IMG/VR virus record: IMGVR_UViG_3300048904_000449
Coordinates: 1-22,203 of that record
Origin: a virus
DNA: 22,203 bases
Direction: 5' to 3' (one strand)
Below, piece after piece: positions 1 through 7,131 of the stretch (its first letter is position 1; each line of letters begins with the position of its first letter). The notes beneath the pieces are model-generated. The model searched no databases and had not been told where the DNA came from. It worked only from the letters and a program-made list of their open reading frames with translations. Made by a program: the position numbers and the translations under genes.

Positions 1-612
1 ACCAAGGTTTTTGAGAACGTCACCAATCAGGCCAGCGCTTTTAATTTCAGCAAGAGCATTTGCTATCTGCAGGTACTGACTGTGCGGATTATCTGCATCT
101 GCGTGCTTCTTCATCACGCTGTCGGCGTAGGCCTTAACCTCGATCAAAGCGTCATCAACATATTTACGCGTCGCCAGCACCACGGACGGATCTATTTTCA
201 GCGTCACAGCGCTGGTGCTATTCACGATTAAAATCATGCGAACCGTCTGCGTGCGGCCGCTGCCTTCGGCAAGTTGCGGCTTGTAGGTCTCTGCACAGTT
301 CGCCACCGCCATCAGAACGCCGTCTGCGTCATACAGCCCAATCTCACGAATCCAGAAACCGCCCTCGCTCTCCGGGATAATCTGCTCGGCAATAATCTGG
401 CTGCTGTTCGCCGCATCAATCGACAACGAGTTAAGCTGTGCGCGACGTTTCTCGCCAATAAGTTTCGTCTGCGCCGGGTCTGGCGTGGGCAACGTGCCGC
501 CACCGTCACCAACGGCCATTTCTTTAAGGTCTACTTTAGTGCCGAGCGCGGCGGCGTTCGCCAGCTTAGCCGCGCCCTGATTGGTCAGCAGGGCAAAATA
601 TTTTGTCGTCAT
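1..612 (-). CDS. H: Tail fibre protein H, N-terminal part (cut by window edge)
   Basis: The reading frame opens with ATG at 612 and stays open for 204 codons to the edge of the window, so only the N-terminal part is seen. It begins MTTKYFALLTNQGAAKL and continues with the GDGGGTLPTPDP and EIGLYDADG segments typical of the P2 gpH N-terminal domain, which fixes the fibre to the baseplate. The receptor-binding C-terminus would lie to the left and is not visible, so host range cannot be read. The start overlaps the stop of gene I by four bases (ATGA), which indicates translational coupling in the V-W-J-I-H operon. The identification rests on recognised family sequence and exact synteny with P2. 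Confidence 0.93.
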   Translation of the reverse strand, partial: MTTKYFALLTNQGAAKLANAAALGTKVDLKEMAVGDGGGTLPTPDPAQTKLIGEKRRAQLNSLSIDAANSSQIIAEQIIPESEGGFWIREIGLYDADGVLMAVANCAETYKPQLAEGSGRTQTVRMILIVNSTSAVTLKIDPSVVLATRKYVDDALIEVKAYADSVMKKHADADNPHSQYLQIANALAEIKSAGLIGDVLKNLG

Positions 613-1217
613 GCGCTCACTTCCGTCAGGTCGATAAGATGCACCGCCGCACCGGAATAGACCGGCCCGCCGACGCTGATTAGTTCAGGGGTGTAGGGAT
701 AAACGGTCAGCTCGTCGCCGCTGTAGCTGGCGACAGCAACCGGGATTGCGCCGTTTGCATCGAGATTGATGGACAGCCCGATCAGATGGCGGCTGCACGG
801 CTTAGCATCCGCAATTAACCGTTCCAGCTCGTTGTACATTTCCTCAGTGATGCCGGTATCAAGCACACCCACATCAAGCCGGAATGTGCCTAGCGTTTCG
901 TTAGTCTTCCACCATTCGATAACGCGGATCAGATAGCCCAGCGGCTCAACCACGCGACGGATTGCGCCAATGGTTCCTTTATGGCGGTGCACGTAACGCG
1001 CAGCCGCCACTACGGCACGCTTGGTTGATTCACTCCAGCCAGAATCCCAGCGGTCAACTGACCATGCCCACGCCAGATAGGGCAGCAACTGCACCGGGCA
1101 GGTTTGCGGGTTCCATAGCTGGCGCAGCGGCACATTCATCGTGCTGAGGATTGCCAGCGCTTCAGCGGCGGCGACTTCCAGTGACGATGAGCCGGTGGGC
1201 AGCAGGCGATCACTCAT
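609..1217 (-). CDS. I: Baseplate/tail protein I
   Basis: This 202-aa protein matches the P2 gpI family (tail protein I), a component of the contractile-tail baseplate to which the tail fibres attach. Recognisable features are the N-terminal LLPTGSSSLEVAAAEAL stretch, the PQTCPVQLLPYLAWAWSVDRWD segment, and the helix HRHKGTIGAIRRVVEPLGY, all characteristic of the family. It overlaps gene J upstream by 8 bases and gene H downstream by 4 bases, so it is translated as part of the tightly packed baseplate operon driven from the promoter in front of V. Nothing about the length or sequence looks broken. Confidence 0.95.
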   Translation of the reverse strand: MSDRLLPTGSSSLEVAAAEALAILSTMNVPLRQLWNPQTCPVQLLPYLAWAWSVDRWDSGWSESTKRAVVAAARYVHRHKGTIGAIRRVVEPLGYLIRVIEWWKTNETLGTFRLDVGVLDTGITEEMYNELERLIADAKPCSRHLIGLSINLDANGAIPVAVASYSGDELTVYPYTPELISVGGPVYSGAAVHLIDLTEVSA

Positions 1218-2118
1218 CCGAGCCCCCCACGGTCAGCGTGTAGCCGGTGCAATATGCCGCCTGCGTCTTGTCCAGCACCACGTCAGCGACAGGCTGAATC
1301 AGATTTACGCGCTGCACGCCCTCAACGTGGATAGCCGCATACAGCGCCGACAGACGAATATCGCGCCCCAGCCGTTTCTGTGCCGTCACGTAGGCCGCAA
1401 GCTTTGCCTCTGATGCCGCCCGGATGGGTTCAGCCTCCGGCCCCGGATAGAGATAAAGCTCAGCTTCGATGGCGTAATCAACAATCTCTGCCGACTGCAC
1501 GCCTACGCGGTCAGCCACCGGGCGCACGTTCTCATCGTTCAGCGCGGCATCTACCACCGCCAGCAGGTCGTCGGCAGCGGTGCCATTACCCTCGCGCGCC
1601 AGCACAGTTACCGTAACAACGGCGGGCGATGGACTGATGGCGGACGCATCTGCCACTCTGCCGTCAGCGCTTCGTGCGTGGTACTCATATGCGCCAGTCG
1701 GCCCGGCCACGCTCAGGCCTTCGAATGCAGCGGCGATACGGGCGCGAAAATCATCATTACTTTCCATCACCGCTGCCGTGGGCGGGATAGTCGTTTCATC
1801 TGCCGCTGTAATGGTCAGGCGTTCAACGCCGTTATTCGCACCGAGTTGGTCGAGATCGTCGTCAAGTGCATAAGCCACCATCACGGCCTTAGCCGCTTCG
1901 TTGATGCGCTGGCGCAGAATCACTTCGCGATAGGCATTTTCCTGCAGCAGCTTCACGATGGGTTCAGATTCAAGCGCCAGCGTGCGTGCGACAGCGGCCT
2001 GCTGTTCTTCCGGGTAGAGCGAAATCAGCGTGGCTTTGCGCTCGGTCAGAAGGATTTCATAGTCCAGCGTTTCCACCACGTCGGGCGCGGGTAACTGGCT
2101 CAAGTCAATAGTTGCCAT
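1210..2118 (-). CDS. J: Baseplate assembly protein J
   Basis: This 302-aa protein is the P2 gpJ baseplate wedge protein (gpJ/Mu gp47 superfamily). Family traits seen are the N-terminal IDLSQLPAPDVVETLDYE, the internal ESNDDFRARIAAAFEGLSVAGPTGAYEYHA block near residues 120-150, and the C-terminal VEGVQRVNLIQPVADV segment. The length equals that of its P2 counterpart. It sits four bases downstream of the W stop codon and overlaps I by 8 bases. It acts in virion assembly, linking the spike/hub to the tail fibres. Confidence 0.95.
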   Translation of the reverse strand: MATIDLSQLPAPDVVETLDYEILLTERKATLISLYPEEQQAAVARTLALESEPIVKLLQENAYREVILRQRINEAAKAVMVAYALDDDLDQLGANNGVERLTITAADETTIPPTAAVMESNDDFRARIAAAFEGLSVAGPTGAYEYHARSADGRVADASAISPSPAVVTVTVLAREGNGTAADDLLAVVDAALNDENVRPVADRVGVQSAEIVDYAIEAELYLYPGPEAEPIRAASEAKLAAYVTAQKRLGRDIRLSALYAAIHVEGVQRVNLIQPVADVVLDKTQAAYCTGYTLTVGGSDE

Positions 2119-2122
2119 GTTC

Positions 2123-2473
2123 TCAGCTCACAGGAACGGTTAAGGTAAAAGGCTGTGTCGTGTCGGCGCGGTTGCCGGTCAGCTCAACCACCATGCCGCC
2201 GTTGAAATCAGAATCGAAATTGATGCCGGTGAGTTTTACCCGCGGCTCCCACTGCAGGATCGCCATATAACAGGCGGACATAATCTGCAGACGGAGCGAT
2301 TCGTTTTGCGGCTGGTCAATCAACGCCGACAGCAGCGAGCCGTACTTGCGCCGCATCACCCTGGAGCCGAGCGGCGTTAAAAGAATGTCGCGCACTGACT
2401 GGCGGATATGGTCGAGGTCGTTAAGCGCCTCTCCGGTCTCACGGTTCATGCCAATGTATTTTGCTGTCGTCAT
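2123..2473 (-). CDS. W: Baseplate wedge protein W (gp25-like)
   Basis: This 116-aa protein is the P2 gpW, a T4 gp25-like lysozyme-fold baseplate wedge subunit. The sequence IGMNRETGEALNDLDHIRQSVRDILLTPLGSRVMRRKYGS is the diagnostic N-terminal half of this family, and the C-terminal half has the LTGINFDSD strand. It overlaps the end of V by four bases and is followed by J after four bases, consistent with coupled translation. The gene looks intact. Confidence 0.95.
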   Translation of the reverse strand: MTTAKYIGMNRETGEALNDLDHIRQSVRDILLTPLGSRVMRRKYGSLLSALIDQPQNESLRLQIMSACYMAILQWEPRVKLTGINFDSDFNGGMVVELTGNRADTTQPFTLTVPVS

Positions 2474-3060
2474 TCAGGGCCGTCCGTTCTGCTGCTTCCG
2501 CGTTGTATGCCGCCGTGGTCGTGGTCATCAACAACAACGCCATTCGAATCGAACTTCCCACCGCTGTGCTCAACGTTGCCGGTCATCTTGCCGCCTTCTG
2601 TAAATTCAAACGTTTTGGCTTTCAGATGCGCAGAGCATTCAACCTCTGGCGTACTCAGCAGGATCTTTACCGCCGCCTCAATGGTTGCGGTCTGAATGCC
2701 GGTTGCTTTTAGCGCGCCGGTTTCCGGTTCGTATTCAATCACTGCGCCGTCAGGGAATGACCAGTGCAGTGCGTCAGCCGATGCAGATGGGGCGGGATTG
2801 TCATCAGAGAAGATGCCCGGCAGTACAAACCCGGTATCGAGTTCACCGCCGAGGCATAAAACGAGTACCTGCTCACCCACCGACGGGGCATTCCAAGAAC
2901 GGGTTTTACCCGCACGAGCAGACAGCCAGTGAAGCCAGCCGGTAGTGTTATTACCTGTATCCACGCGGCATAACCCACCGTCCAGTTTTACGGCGGATAC
3001 GGTGCCAATGCGGATCAGGTTGCGCAGCAGGCGCAGGATTTCTGTAATTTGCTCATTCAT
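2470..3060 (-). CDS. V: Baseplate spike protein V
   Basis: This 196-aa protein is the membrane-piercing central spike of the P2 tail. The N-terminal region carries the OB-fold typical of the gpV family (PSVGEQVLVLCLGGELDTGFVLPGI, about residues 60-85), followed by SASADALHWSFPDGAVIEYEPETGAL leading into the beta-helical shaft. Near the C-terminus the motif H180-D-H182 matches the HxH iron-binding apex known for P2 gpV. An in-frame TAG lies just upstream of the ATG at 3060, so this must be the start, yet no Shine-Dalgarno sequence precedes it; the predicted promoter puts the transcript start at or next to the ATG (see findings). First gene of the baseplate operon. Confidence 0.95.
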   Translation of the reverse strand: MNEQITEILRLLRNLIRIGTVSAVKLDGGLCRVDTGNNTTGWLHWLSARAGKTRSWNAPSVGEQVLVLCLGGELDTGFVLPGIFSDDNPAPSASADALHWSFPDGAVIEYEPETGALKATGIQTATIEAAVKILLSTPEVECSAHLKAKTFEFTEGGKMTGNVEHSGGKFDSNGVVVDDHDHGGIQRGSSRTDGPE

Positions 3061-3128
3061 ATGAGCATAATAGGGCTAAATGAATTTAAGCCGCAAAGCG
3101 ATAGCGCGTGCTGGTCGATTAGCAAACA
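3061..3128 (-). promoter_or_regulatory. Probable late promoter PV with activator dyad
   Basis: Reading leftwards toward V, a dyad TTTGCT-N8-AGC lies at 3110-3128 (centre about 3116). A TATTAT hexamer at 3072-3067 sits exactly where a -10 box would be if transcription began at 3060. The dyad would then be centred near -56, the position at which P2 late promoters bind the zinc-finger activators Ogr/Delta (established for P2/P4). The same TGTTTGCTRAT half-site recurs between O and P. No sigma70 -35 box is evident, as expected for activator-dependent late promoters. The assignment is inferred from geometry and repetition, not proved. Confidence 0.6.
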
Positions 3129-3155
3129 ATTCTATAAAGAAGAGGATATAAACTG

Positions 3156-4217
3156 ATGGAGCAATTTTTCTCGCTTTCTGGTGTAAGAGATGAAATTAAT
3201 AAATACAGAAAAAAGTTATCACAAGTTGTGCCTGATAATGAATTTGAGAAGGAAAGAAATGATTACATTAAATCCATACTAAGTAACTTTGTTAATTCTC
3301 CGGATGAGTGGGAGTCAAAGACACAAGTAAACATTGGGTATATTTCTAATGTAATGATGAACGAACTTAAAGCTCAGGATATGGATAAGGATGGGCTGGA
3401 TATTGTTTTTACCACTTGCTTTAGATTTCTTTTGGAATATTACATAAACTCCCCTGGTGAGCTTGCTCCCCCGTATAGCTCCATGAAAGGATTCGCAATT
3501 CATAATATCAGTGGCTTTGGACAAAGAGCCCAAGATCAAATTGAATACGCGTTGAGAGAAATGCCAATTAGCATGTTAAAAGGGATGCTCAATGATACGG
3601 ATTTTAAAACTGTCCGTGAATTGCCCTCTATAACGAAAGCCGGTGAGGAACTAAAAACAAAGTGGGACTTTGAATTAGATGAACGGTTAAAAAGAATAGA
3701 AGCATTAGATTCATCTCTTAAGGAAAAAGAGCATGCTTTTAATTTTGTAGGTTTACATAAAGGGTTTTCAGATCTTTCTCGAATGAAAGAATCTGAGTAT
3801 ACCTGGGCAAGAGGAACACTTATTGGTCTTGCCATCGCTCTTCCGCTTCCTACAATTATACAGACTTGTTTTTTTATTTTCTCAGCGATTACTTTCTCAT
3901 CTCCTTGGGACTTGGTTAAAATCGCACCTGCGGTGTCATTGACGCTATTGCTAATCTATTTTTTTAGAGTTGCATTGAAAAACTTCAACTCAATCCGGGC
4001 TCAGATTATGCAAATTGAGTTACGAAAAAGCCTTTGCCAATTCATTCAAAGCTACGCTGATTATTCTGAAGGGAAGAAATCAAAAGAACATAACCCCCTT
4101 GAAAGATTTGAAGAAATAGTTTTTTCTAACATAATGGTAATGGAAGATAAAATACCATCAACCTTTGATGGCCTTGAACAAATTGCAGCGGTTCTTAACG
4201 CTATGAAAAAAAACTAA
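3156..4217 (+). CDS. Inserted accessory (moron-type) membrane protein of unknown function
   Basis: I do not recognise this 353-aa protein. The first 220 residues are charged and mostly helical, ending in a Lys/Glu-rich coiled-coil-like stretch (about 165-195). Two hydrophobic segments follow at about 221-245 and 252-272, predicting a hairpin membrane anchor with both ends in the cytoplasm, then a soluble helical C-terminus. The gene is much richer in A+T than its neighbours, lies on the opposite strand to the late genes and sits exactly between V and S, the place where P2 carries the accessory gene orf30. It starts at ATG 3156 with AGAGGA nine bases upstream and ends three bases from the stop of S. 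Its context suggests lysogenic conversion or superinfection exclusion; that is inference only. Confidence 0.85.
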   Translation: MEQFFSLSGVRDEINKYRKKLSQVVPDNEFEKERNDYIKSILSNFVNSPDEWESKTQVNIGYISNVMMNELKAQDMDKDGLDIVFTTCFRFLLEYYINSPGELAPPYSSMKGFAIHNISGFGQRAQDQIEYALREMPISMLKGMLNDTDFKTVRELPSITKAGEELKTKWDFELDERLKRIEALDSSLKEKEHAFNFVGLHKGFSDLSRMKESEYTWARGTLIGLAIALPLPTIIQTCFFIFSAITFSSPWDLVKIAPAVSLTLLLIYFFRVALKNFNSIRAQIMQIELRKSLCQFIQSYADYSEGKKSKEHNPLERFEEIVFSNIMVMEDKIPSTFDGLEQIAAVLNAMKKN

Positions 4218-4220
4218 AAT

Positions 4221-4667
4221 TCATTGTAAATACTTGAATATCATAGTTTCAATTAGTTCGAAGTCGCCCTTTCTAATACCAAGTAAAGGGCGTACTTCAT
4301 ACCTTATCTCTTTACCATTCCGCGATGGCCTATCACGCAAGCCATAATGGTGCACCCGCGCCATGCGCTGCACGTGTCCGGTAAACTCGACTACCGCTTC
4401 ATCTGAAGTCGCGCGAGCTTTCATGTATTTCGCAGTGCGGAGTTTGGCGAACATCTCACGCTTAACCCGGCCCTTTTTGCTGCGTATCCGTTGTGCCTTG
4501 CGTGGCTTAAAGGGTGTGCCATCTGGAGCCTGCTGGCGCTTGATGTTCTGCTGCTGGCTGGCGCGCAGCTTCTTCGCGATATTGCGCGCCATCTCCTTAC
4601 GTGAAGACGGCGAAAGATTGCCTATCAGTGCGTTAAGCCGGTCATTGACCAGTTGTAAGTCACTCAT
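4221..4667 (-). CDS. S: Tail completion protein S
   Basis: This 148-aa protein corresponds to P2 gpS, a tail completion protein. Family features are the N-terminal LNALIGNLSPSSRKEMARNIAKKLRASQQQNIKRQQAPDG region, a basic segment around residues 50-75, and the C-terminal VHHYGLRDRPS motif. I chose the ATG at 4667 because it overlaps the stop of R as ATGA; a GTG three codons upstream would add MAI. The last about 30 codons are clearly lower in GC than the rest of the gene, next to the inserted gene at 3156-4217, suggesting that the insertion event replaced the 3' end. It is the last gene of the O-to-S operon. Confidence 0.92.
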   Translation of the reverse strand: MSDLQLVNDRLNALIGNLSPSSRKEMARNIAKKLRASQQQNIKRQQAPDGTPFKPRKAQRIRSKKGRVKREMFAKLRTAKYMKARATSDEAVVEFTGHVQRMARVHHYGLRDRPSRNGKEIRYEVRPLLGIRKGDFELIETMIFKYLQ

Positions 4668-5131
4668 GATCGCCACTCGCTAACCAGATCACCGCCAGCA
4701 TAGAGCTGCACGGGACGCGCATCGTTCTCAGGTAATGGATTTTCGCCAACGTGATTAACGTGCAGTTCATCACCCACGCGCTTGACGATCACCCGCTCGC
4801 TCAGTTGCAGATCAATACTGATATCGCTGGCCGTGTCGCTGATGACGTCCGCCTTGAACGTGAAGCCGGTCTGCTGCTTTTCTTTTGTCGCCATGATGTC
4901 GGGTTCATTTACACGCAACCATTCCAGCATCGGCACAATCAGCAGATCGATATCGCCGGTGTAGTCAGTGATCACCATGTTTAGCCGGTACTGATATTCA
5001 AACGACAGCGAGGTGGCGAGCGTTGACACGATACGCCCGCTGTCAATGAACACATTCAGGCTGTCAGGGTTGCGCTGCAGCAGCGGCACGCTGTCGGTCA
5101 GCGCCTTGCGGAGTTGTTGAGGTTTCAGCAT
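4664..5131 (-). CDS. R: Tail completion protein R
   Basis: This 155-aa protein is P2 gpR, which acts with gpS in tail completion. The start MLKPQQLRKALTDSVPLLQRNP is the characteristic opening of the family, so ATG 5131 is preferred over the longer frame upstream, which would run deeper into lysC. Other family segments are FEYQYRLNMVITDYTGD and VPMLEWLRVNEPDI. The first 68 bases overlap the 3' end of lysC in another frame, and the stop overlaps the S start. No defect is seen. Confidence 0.94.
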   Translation of the reverse strand: MLKPQQLRKALTDSVPLLQRNPDSLNVFIDSGRIVSTLATSLSFEYQYRLNMVITDYTGDIDLLIVPMLEWLRVNEPDIMATKEKQQTGFTFKADVISDTASDISIDLQLSERVIVKRVGDELHVNHVGENPLPENDARPVQLYAGGDLVSEWRS

Positions 5132-5384
5132 CGTGTTGCTCCTGGCACTCTTTAATGATTTCGATCTGCAGCCCACAGGAGGCGAGCGTCGCCTCAAGCT
5201 GGCGGTTGTCCGCCGCCAGATCGCCCGCCGTTCTCAGGCTATTTCCCGGCACCGGGCAGCTTGTCACGCGCGGACAGCCAATCCAGATAATCTCTGGCGC
5301 TGGTGAAGGCGGGGCGGGTGTGCAGCCTGATAACATCGTCAGGCAAAGCAGTAACAGACCAGTCACGGAGTATCGGGTTTGCAT
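5064..5384 (-). CDS. lysC: LysC, outer-membrane spanin lipoprotein (Rz1-like)
   Basis: This 106-aa protein begins with a lipoprotein signal, LLLLCLTMLSGC, with the lipobox cysteine at residue 21, followed by a proline-rich segment (TPAPPSPAPE). That is the layout of Rz1-type outer-membrane spanins and of P2 LysC. The gene starts inside lysB in a different frame, continues past the lysB stop and then overlaps the beginning of R by 68 bases. With LysB it would bridge the periplasm and fuse inner and outer membranes at the last step of lysis. The long C-terminal tail (GADRQRAAAAAQP) is probably dispensable. Confidence 0.85.
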   Translation of the reverse strand: MQTRYSVTGLLLLCLTMLSGCTPAPPSPAPEIIWIGCPRVTSCPVPGNSLRTAGDLAADNRQLEATLASCGLQIEIIKECQEQHDAETSTTPQGADRQRAAAAAQP

Positions 5385-5655
5385 CGGTTTCCCTCTGTAT
5401 GTGTGCCTCTCGCGTCAGCGCCCCGGCGCTGGCTTTACCCTGCATTAGCCGCAGCGTGGCTTCGCGCTTCTGCCCTTCGTTGTTTTGAATTTTAAGCCGG
5501 GTGATGGCTTTATCCCGGCTCTCGATACCGGCGGACAGTGTGCCGATAACCCGCTGCGCACTCGCCAGCTCATCGCTGGCAACCGACCATCGCCAGCCGG
5601 TTAGTGCCAGCGCCAGCAGCGCCACGGCTAAAAGGGTTCCCGTAATGCGTATCAC
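5239..5655 (-). CDS. lysB: LysB, inner-membrane spanin (Rz-like)
   Basis: This 138-aa protein has one N-terminal membrane helix (about residues 4-22, GTLLAVALLALALTGW) followed by a charged, coiled-coil-like periplasmic region (ELASAQRVIGTLSAGIESRDKAITRLK), the arrangement of Rz-type i-spanins and of P2 LysB. The C-terminal LRDWSVTALPDDVIRLH segment is a recognisable Rz/LysB signature. It follows the endolysin K with a four-base overlap and contains the start of lysC in another frame. Together with LysC it disrupts the outer membrane. Confidence 0.9.
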   Translation of the reverse strand: MIRITGTLLAVALLALALTGWRWSVASDELASAQRVIGTLSAGIESRDKAITRLKIQNNEGQKREATLRLMQGKASAGALTREAHIQRETDANPILRDWSVTALPDDVIRLHTRPAFTSARDYLDWLSARDKLPGAGK

Positions 5656-6164
5656 AACGCCCCCTTAAGGCACCATGCCAGCTCTCGCACGCGACGGTTA
5701 TCCAGCCCCTGATTAAACACGCCTTTCACGTACACCCAGCGCGGCAACTGATAGCAGGCTTCGCGCCAGCGGCTCTGGTTCAACAGCTTCACCATCGTTG
5801 AGCTGCAGGCATTGCCCGTGCCGACGTTGAAGGCCAGCGACACCACGGCGTCGTAAACCTTTTGCGGCACCTTCACGAACAGGCAACGCGTTAACGCCTT
5901 TTCCGTGCGGAGCACGTTAGCGATAAACGTGCCCGCCGCCTGCCGCTCGGTGATAGCTTTGCCCGGCACCACGCCAACCGTATTGCCGATGCCATCCGTC
6001 CATTTGTCCGCGTTGCACTTGTAGGGACTCAGGCGACAGCCCTCGTAATCGGCGATAAGTTTCAGTCCCTCTACCGAGGTGTGCAGCTGCTGAAAGCCCG
6101 GCAGCGTGGCGGCAATCGCCAGCACCACGCCAATCGAGCAGCGCTTAACGGTTTGCAGATTCAT
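5652..6164 (-). CDS. K: Endolysin K, P1 Lyz-like SAR lysozyme
   Basis: I start this gene at ATG 6164 (170 aa) because GGAG lies seven bases upstream; a start 10 codons earlier is less well supported. The protein is a GH24 muramidase that cleaves peptidoglycan. Residues 9-24 form a weakly hydrophobic Ala/Gly-rich signal-anchor-release segment. The catalytic pattern E41-x8-C50-x5-T56 is followed by the DGIGNT motif. Cysteines at 9 (in the anchor), 43 and 50 match the spacing of C13, C44 and C51 in phage P1 Lyz, where disulfide exchange activates the released enzyme. It overlaps the holin gene by 20 bases and lysB by four. P2 K itself lacks this kind of anchor, so the lysis cassette appears to have been exchanged. 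Confidence 0.9.
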   Translation of the reverse strand: MNLQTVKRCSIGVVLAIAATLPGFQQLHTSVEGLKLIADYEGCRLSPYKCNADKWTDGIGNTVGVVPGKAITERQAAGTFIANVLRTEKALTRCLFVKVPQKVYDAVVSLAFNVGTGNACSSTMVKLLNQSRWREACYQLPRWVYVKGVFNQGLDNRRVRELAWCLKGAL

Positions 6165-6366
6165 AGTCACTCCGGCTGATGCGGCCTGTTGCAAAAAGCT
6201 GGTAGGTTTTGCGCCGGTAATACCAGCTCACCAGAAACATGCCGACGCCGAGCACCATGCCGAGGATCGTCGCCACGTCCTGCAAATCCCATTTACCGAG
6301 CCAGCCCATCACCACGGCAATGCTGTAGGTGATAAAGGCGCTGATGCGCTCCATCGTGATGTTCAT
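6145..6366 (-). CDS. Small holin (Y position)
   Basis: This 73-aa protein sits in the place of P2 gene Y and resembles the short HP1-type phage holins. It has two membrane segments, about residues 8-24 (ISAFITYSIAVVMGWLG) and 31-50 (VATILGMVLGVGMFLVSWYY), and a charged C-terminal tail (RRKTYQLFATGRISRSDYES). A two-helix holin beside a signal-anchor endolysin suggests a pinholin-type system, in which the holin collapses the membrane potential rather than letting the enzyme through; this is inferred from the pairing. Its stop lies inside the endolysin gene, so synthesis is probably coupled. Confidence 0.85.
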   Translation of the reverse strand: MNITMERISAFITYSIAVVMGWLGKWDLQDVATILGMVLGVGMFLVSWYYRRKTYQLFATGRISRSDYESANR

Positions 6367-6369
6367 GAT

Positions 6370-6576
6370 TCAGTCCCAAAGATTAACGGTCTCACCCGTT
6401 GACGATTCCGGCAGCTCAGGCAGAACGACCGGCCAGCCGTGCGGCAGTATCAGCCCGGCGTCGGCGAGGCCGGGGTTAGCATCAAAGACCGATTCCGTTA
6501 CCTGCTCCGTGCGCCCGTAGTGGCGGTAGCAGATATCGTCCACGGTATCGCCCTGCAGGGCGTAAACCCGCGTCAC
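6370..6576 (-). CDS. X: Tail protein X (LysM-like)
   Basis: This 68-aa protein is P2 gpX, a small essential tail protein with a LysM-like fold. It shows the pattern YALQGDTVDDICYRHYGRTEQVTESVFDANPGL...LPHGWPVVLPEL that is conserved across the tail protein X family. It overlaps the end of L by four bases and is followed three bases later by the holin. Length and sequence are normal for the family. Confidence 0.95.
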   Translation of the reverse strand: MTRVYALQGDTVDDICYRHYGRTEQVTESVFDANPGLADAGLILPHGWPVVLPELPESSTGETVNLWD

Positions 6577-7040
6577 AGCAGGCTCACGATGCAGTTAGGG
6601 CGCTCACCAACGCGGCTGATGCTGAACCGCGCGTCGCGCCAGTATTCGTCGGCGCTGGCTTCAACGTCTCCGGCCTTCTTCATGCCGCTGGCGTCATAGC
6701 CGCGATAGCGCTCGGCGATGGTAGCGGCGGTGATAGCCTCAACGGCGGCAAGGTAGTGCGTGATTTTTTCGCTTATGCCGTCCAGCACTTCCGCCGGGAT
6801 GTCAGCGAGCGTTTTAAAGCCCGCCGCCATCTGGTCAGCGCGCCAGTCGTACAGCTCGGCGTTCACTTCGCTAATCGCCGTTTTCACCGCCAGCCGCAGG
6901 CGCTGCGCGGTGACGGTTCCCTCGTAGCGCAGTGACTCGCGCAGTTGCTGCAGGTCGATATCAGGCCAGAAAAACGTGTTCTTTACCGGCGGCTCGGCAG
7001 TCTCTGCCGGTCGCTGTGCTGCTATTACCAGCGTGCTCAT
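6573..7040 (-). CDS. L: Head completion/stabilization protein L
   Basis: This 155-aa protein corresponds to P2 gpL, which finishes the DNA-filled head at the connector. The start MSTLVIAAQRP at 7040 is preferred because GAGG lies about six bases upstream and the P2 protein begins similarly. Family segments include FWPDIDLQQLRESLRYEGTVTAQRL, YDWRADQMAAGF and the C-terminal RDARFSISRVGERPNCIVSLL. It lies between the small terminase gene M (91-base gap) and X (overlap of four bases), as in P2. Confidence 0.94.
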   Translation of the reverse strand: MSTLVIAAQRPAETAEPPVKNTFFWPDIDLQQLRESLRYEGTVTAQRLRLAVKTAISEVNAELYDWRADQMAAGFKTLADIPAEVLDGISEKITHYLAAVEAITAATIAERYRGYDASGMKKAGDVEASADEYWRDARFSISRVGERPNCIVSLL

Positions 7041-7131
7041 AGTTGGCCTCAGAAATAGGTGGGCGGTGGAGGACGGCGCAGGCACTGAAAGTGCGTTGCC
7101 GTCCTGCCGCCCTGCGCGGGGTCGCGTCCGG

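Noticed and set aside
274-660. 128-codon plus-strand frame over H
   Set aside because: It lies opposite the well-conserved N-terminus of H and reads as Arg-rich shadow sequence.
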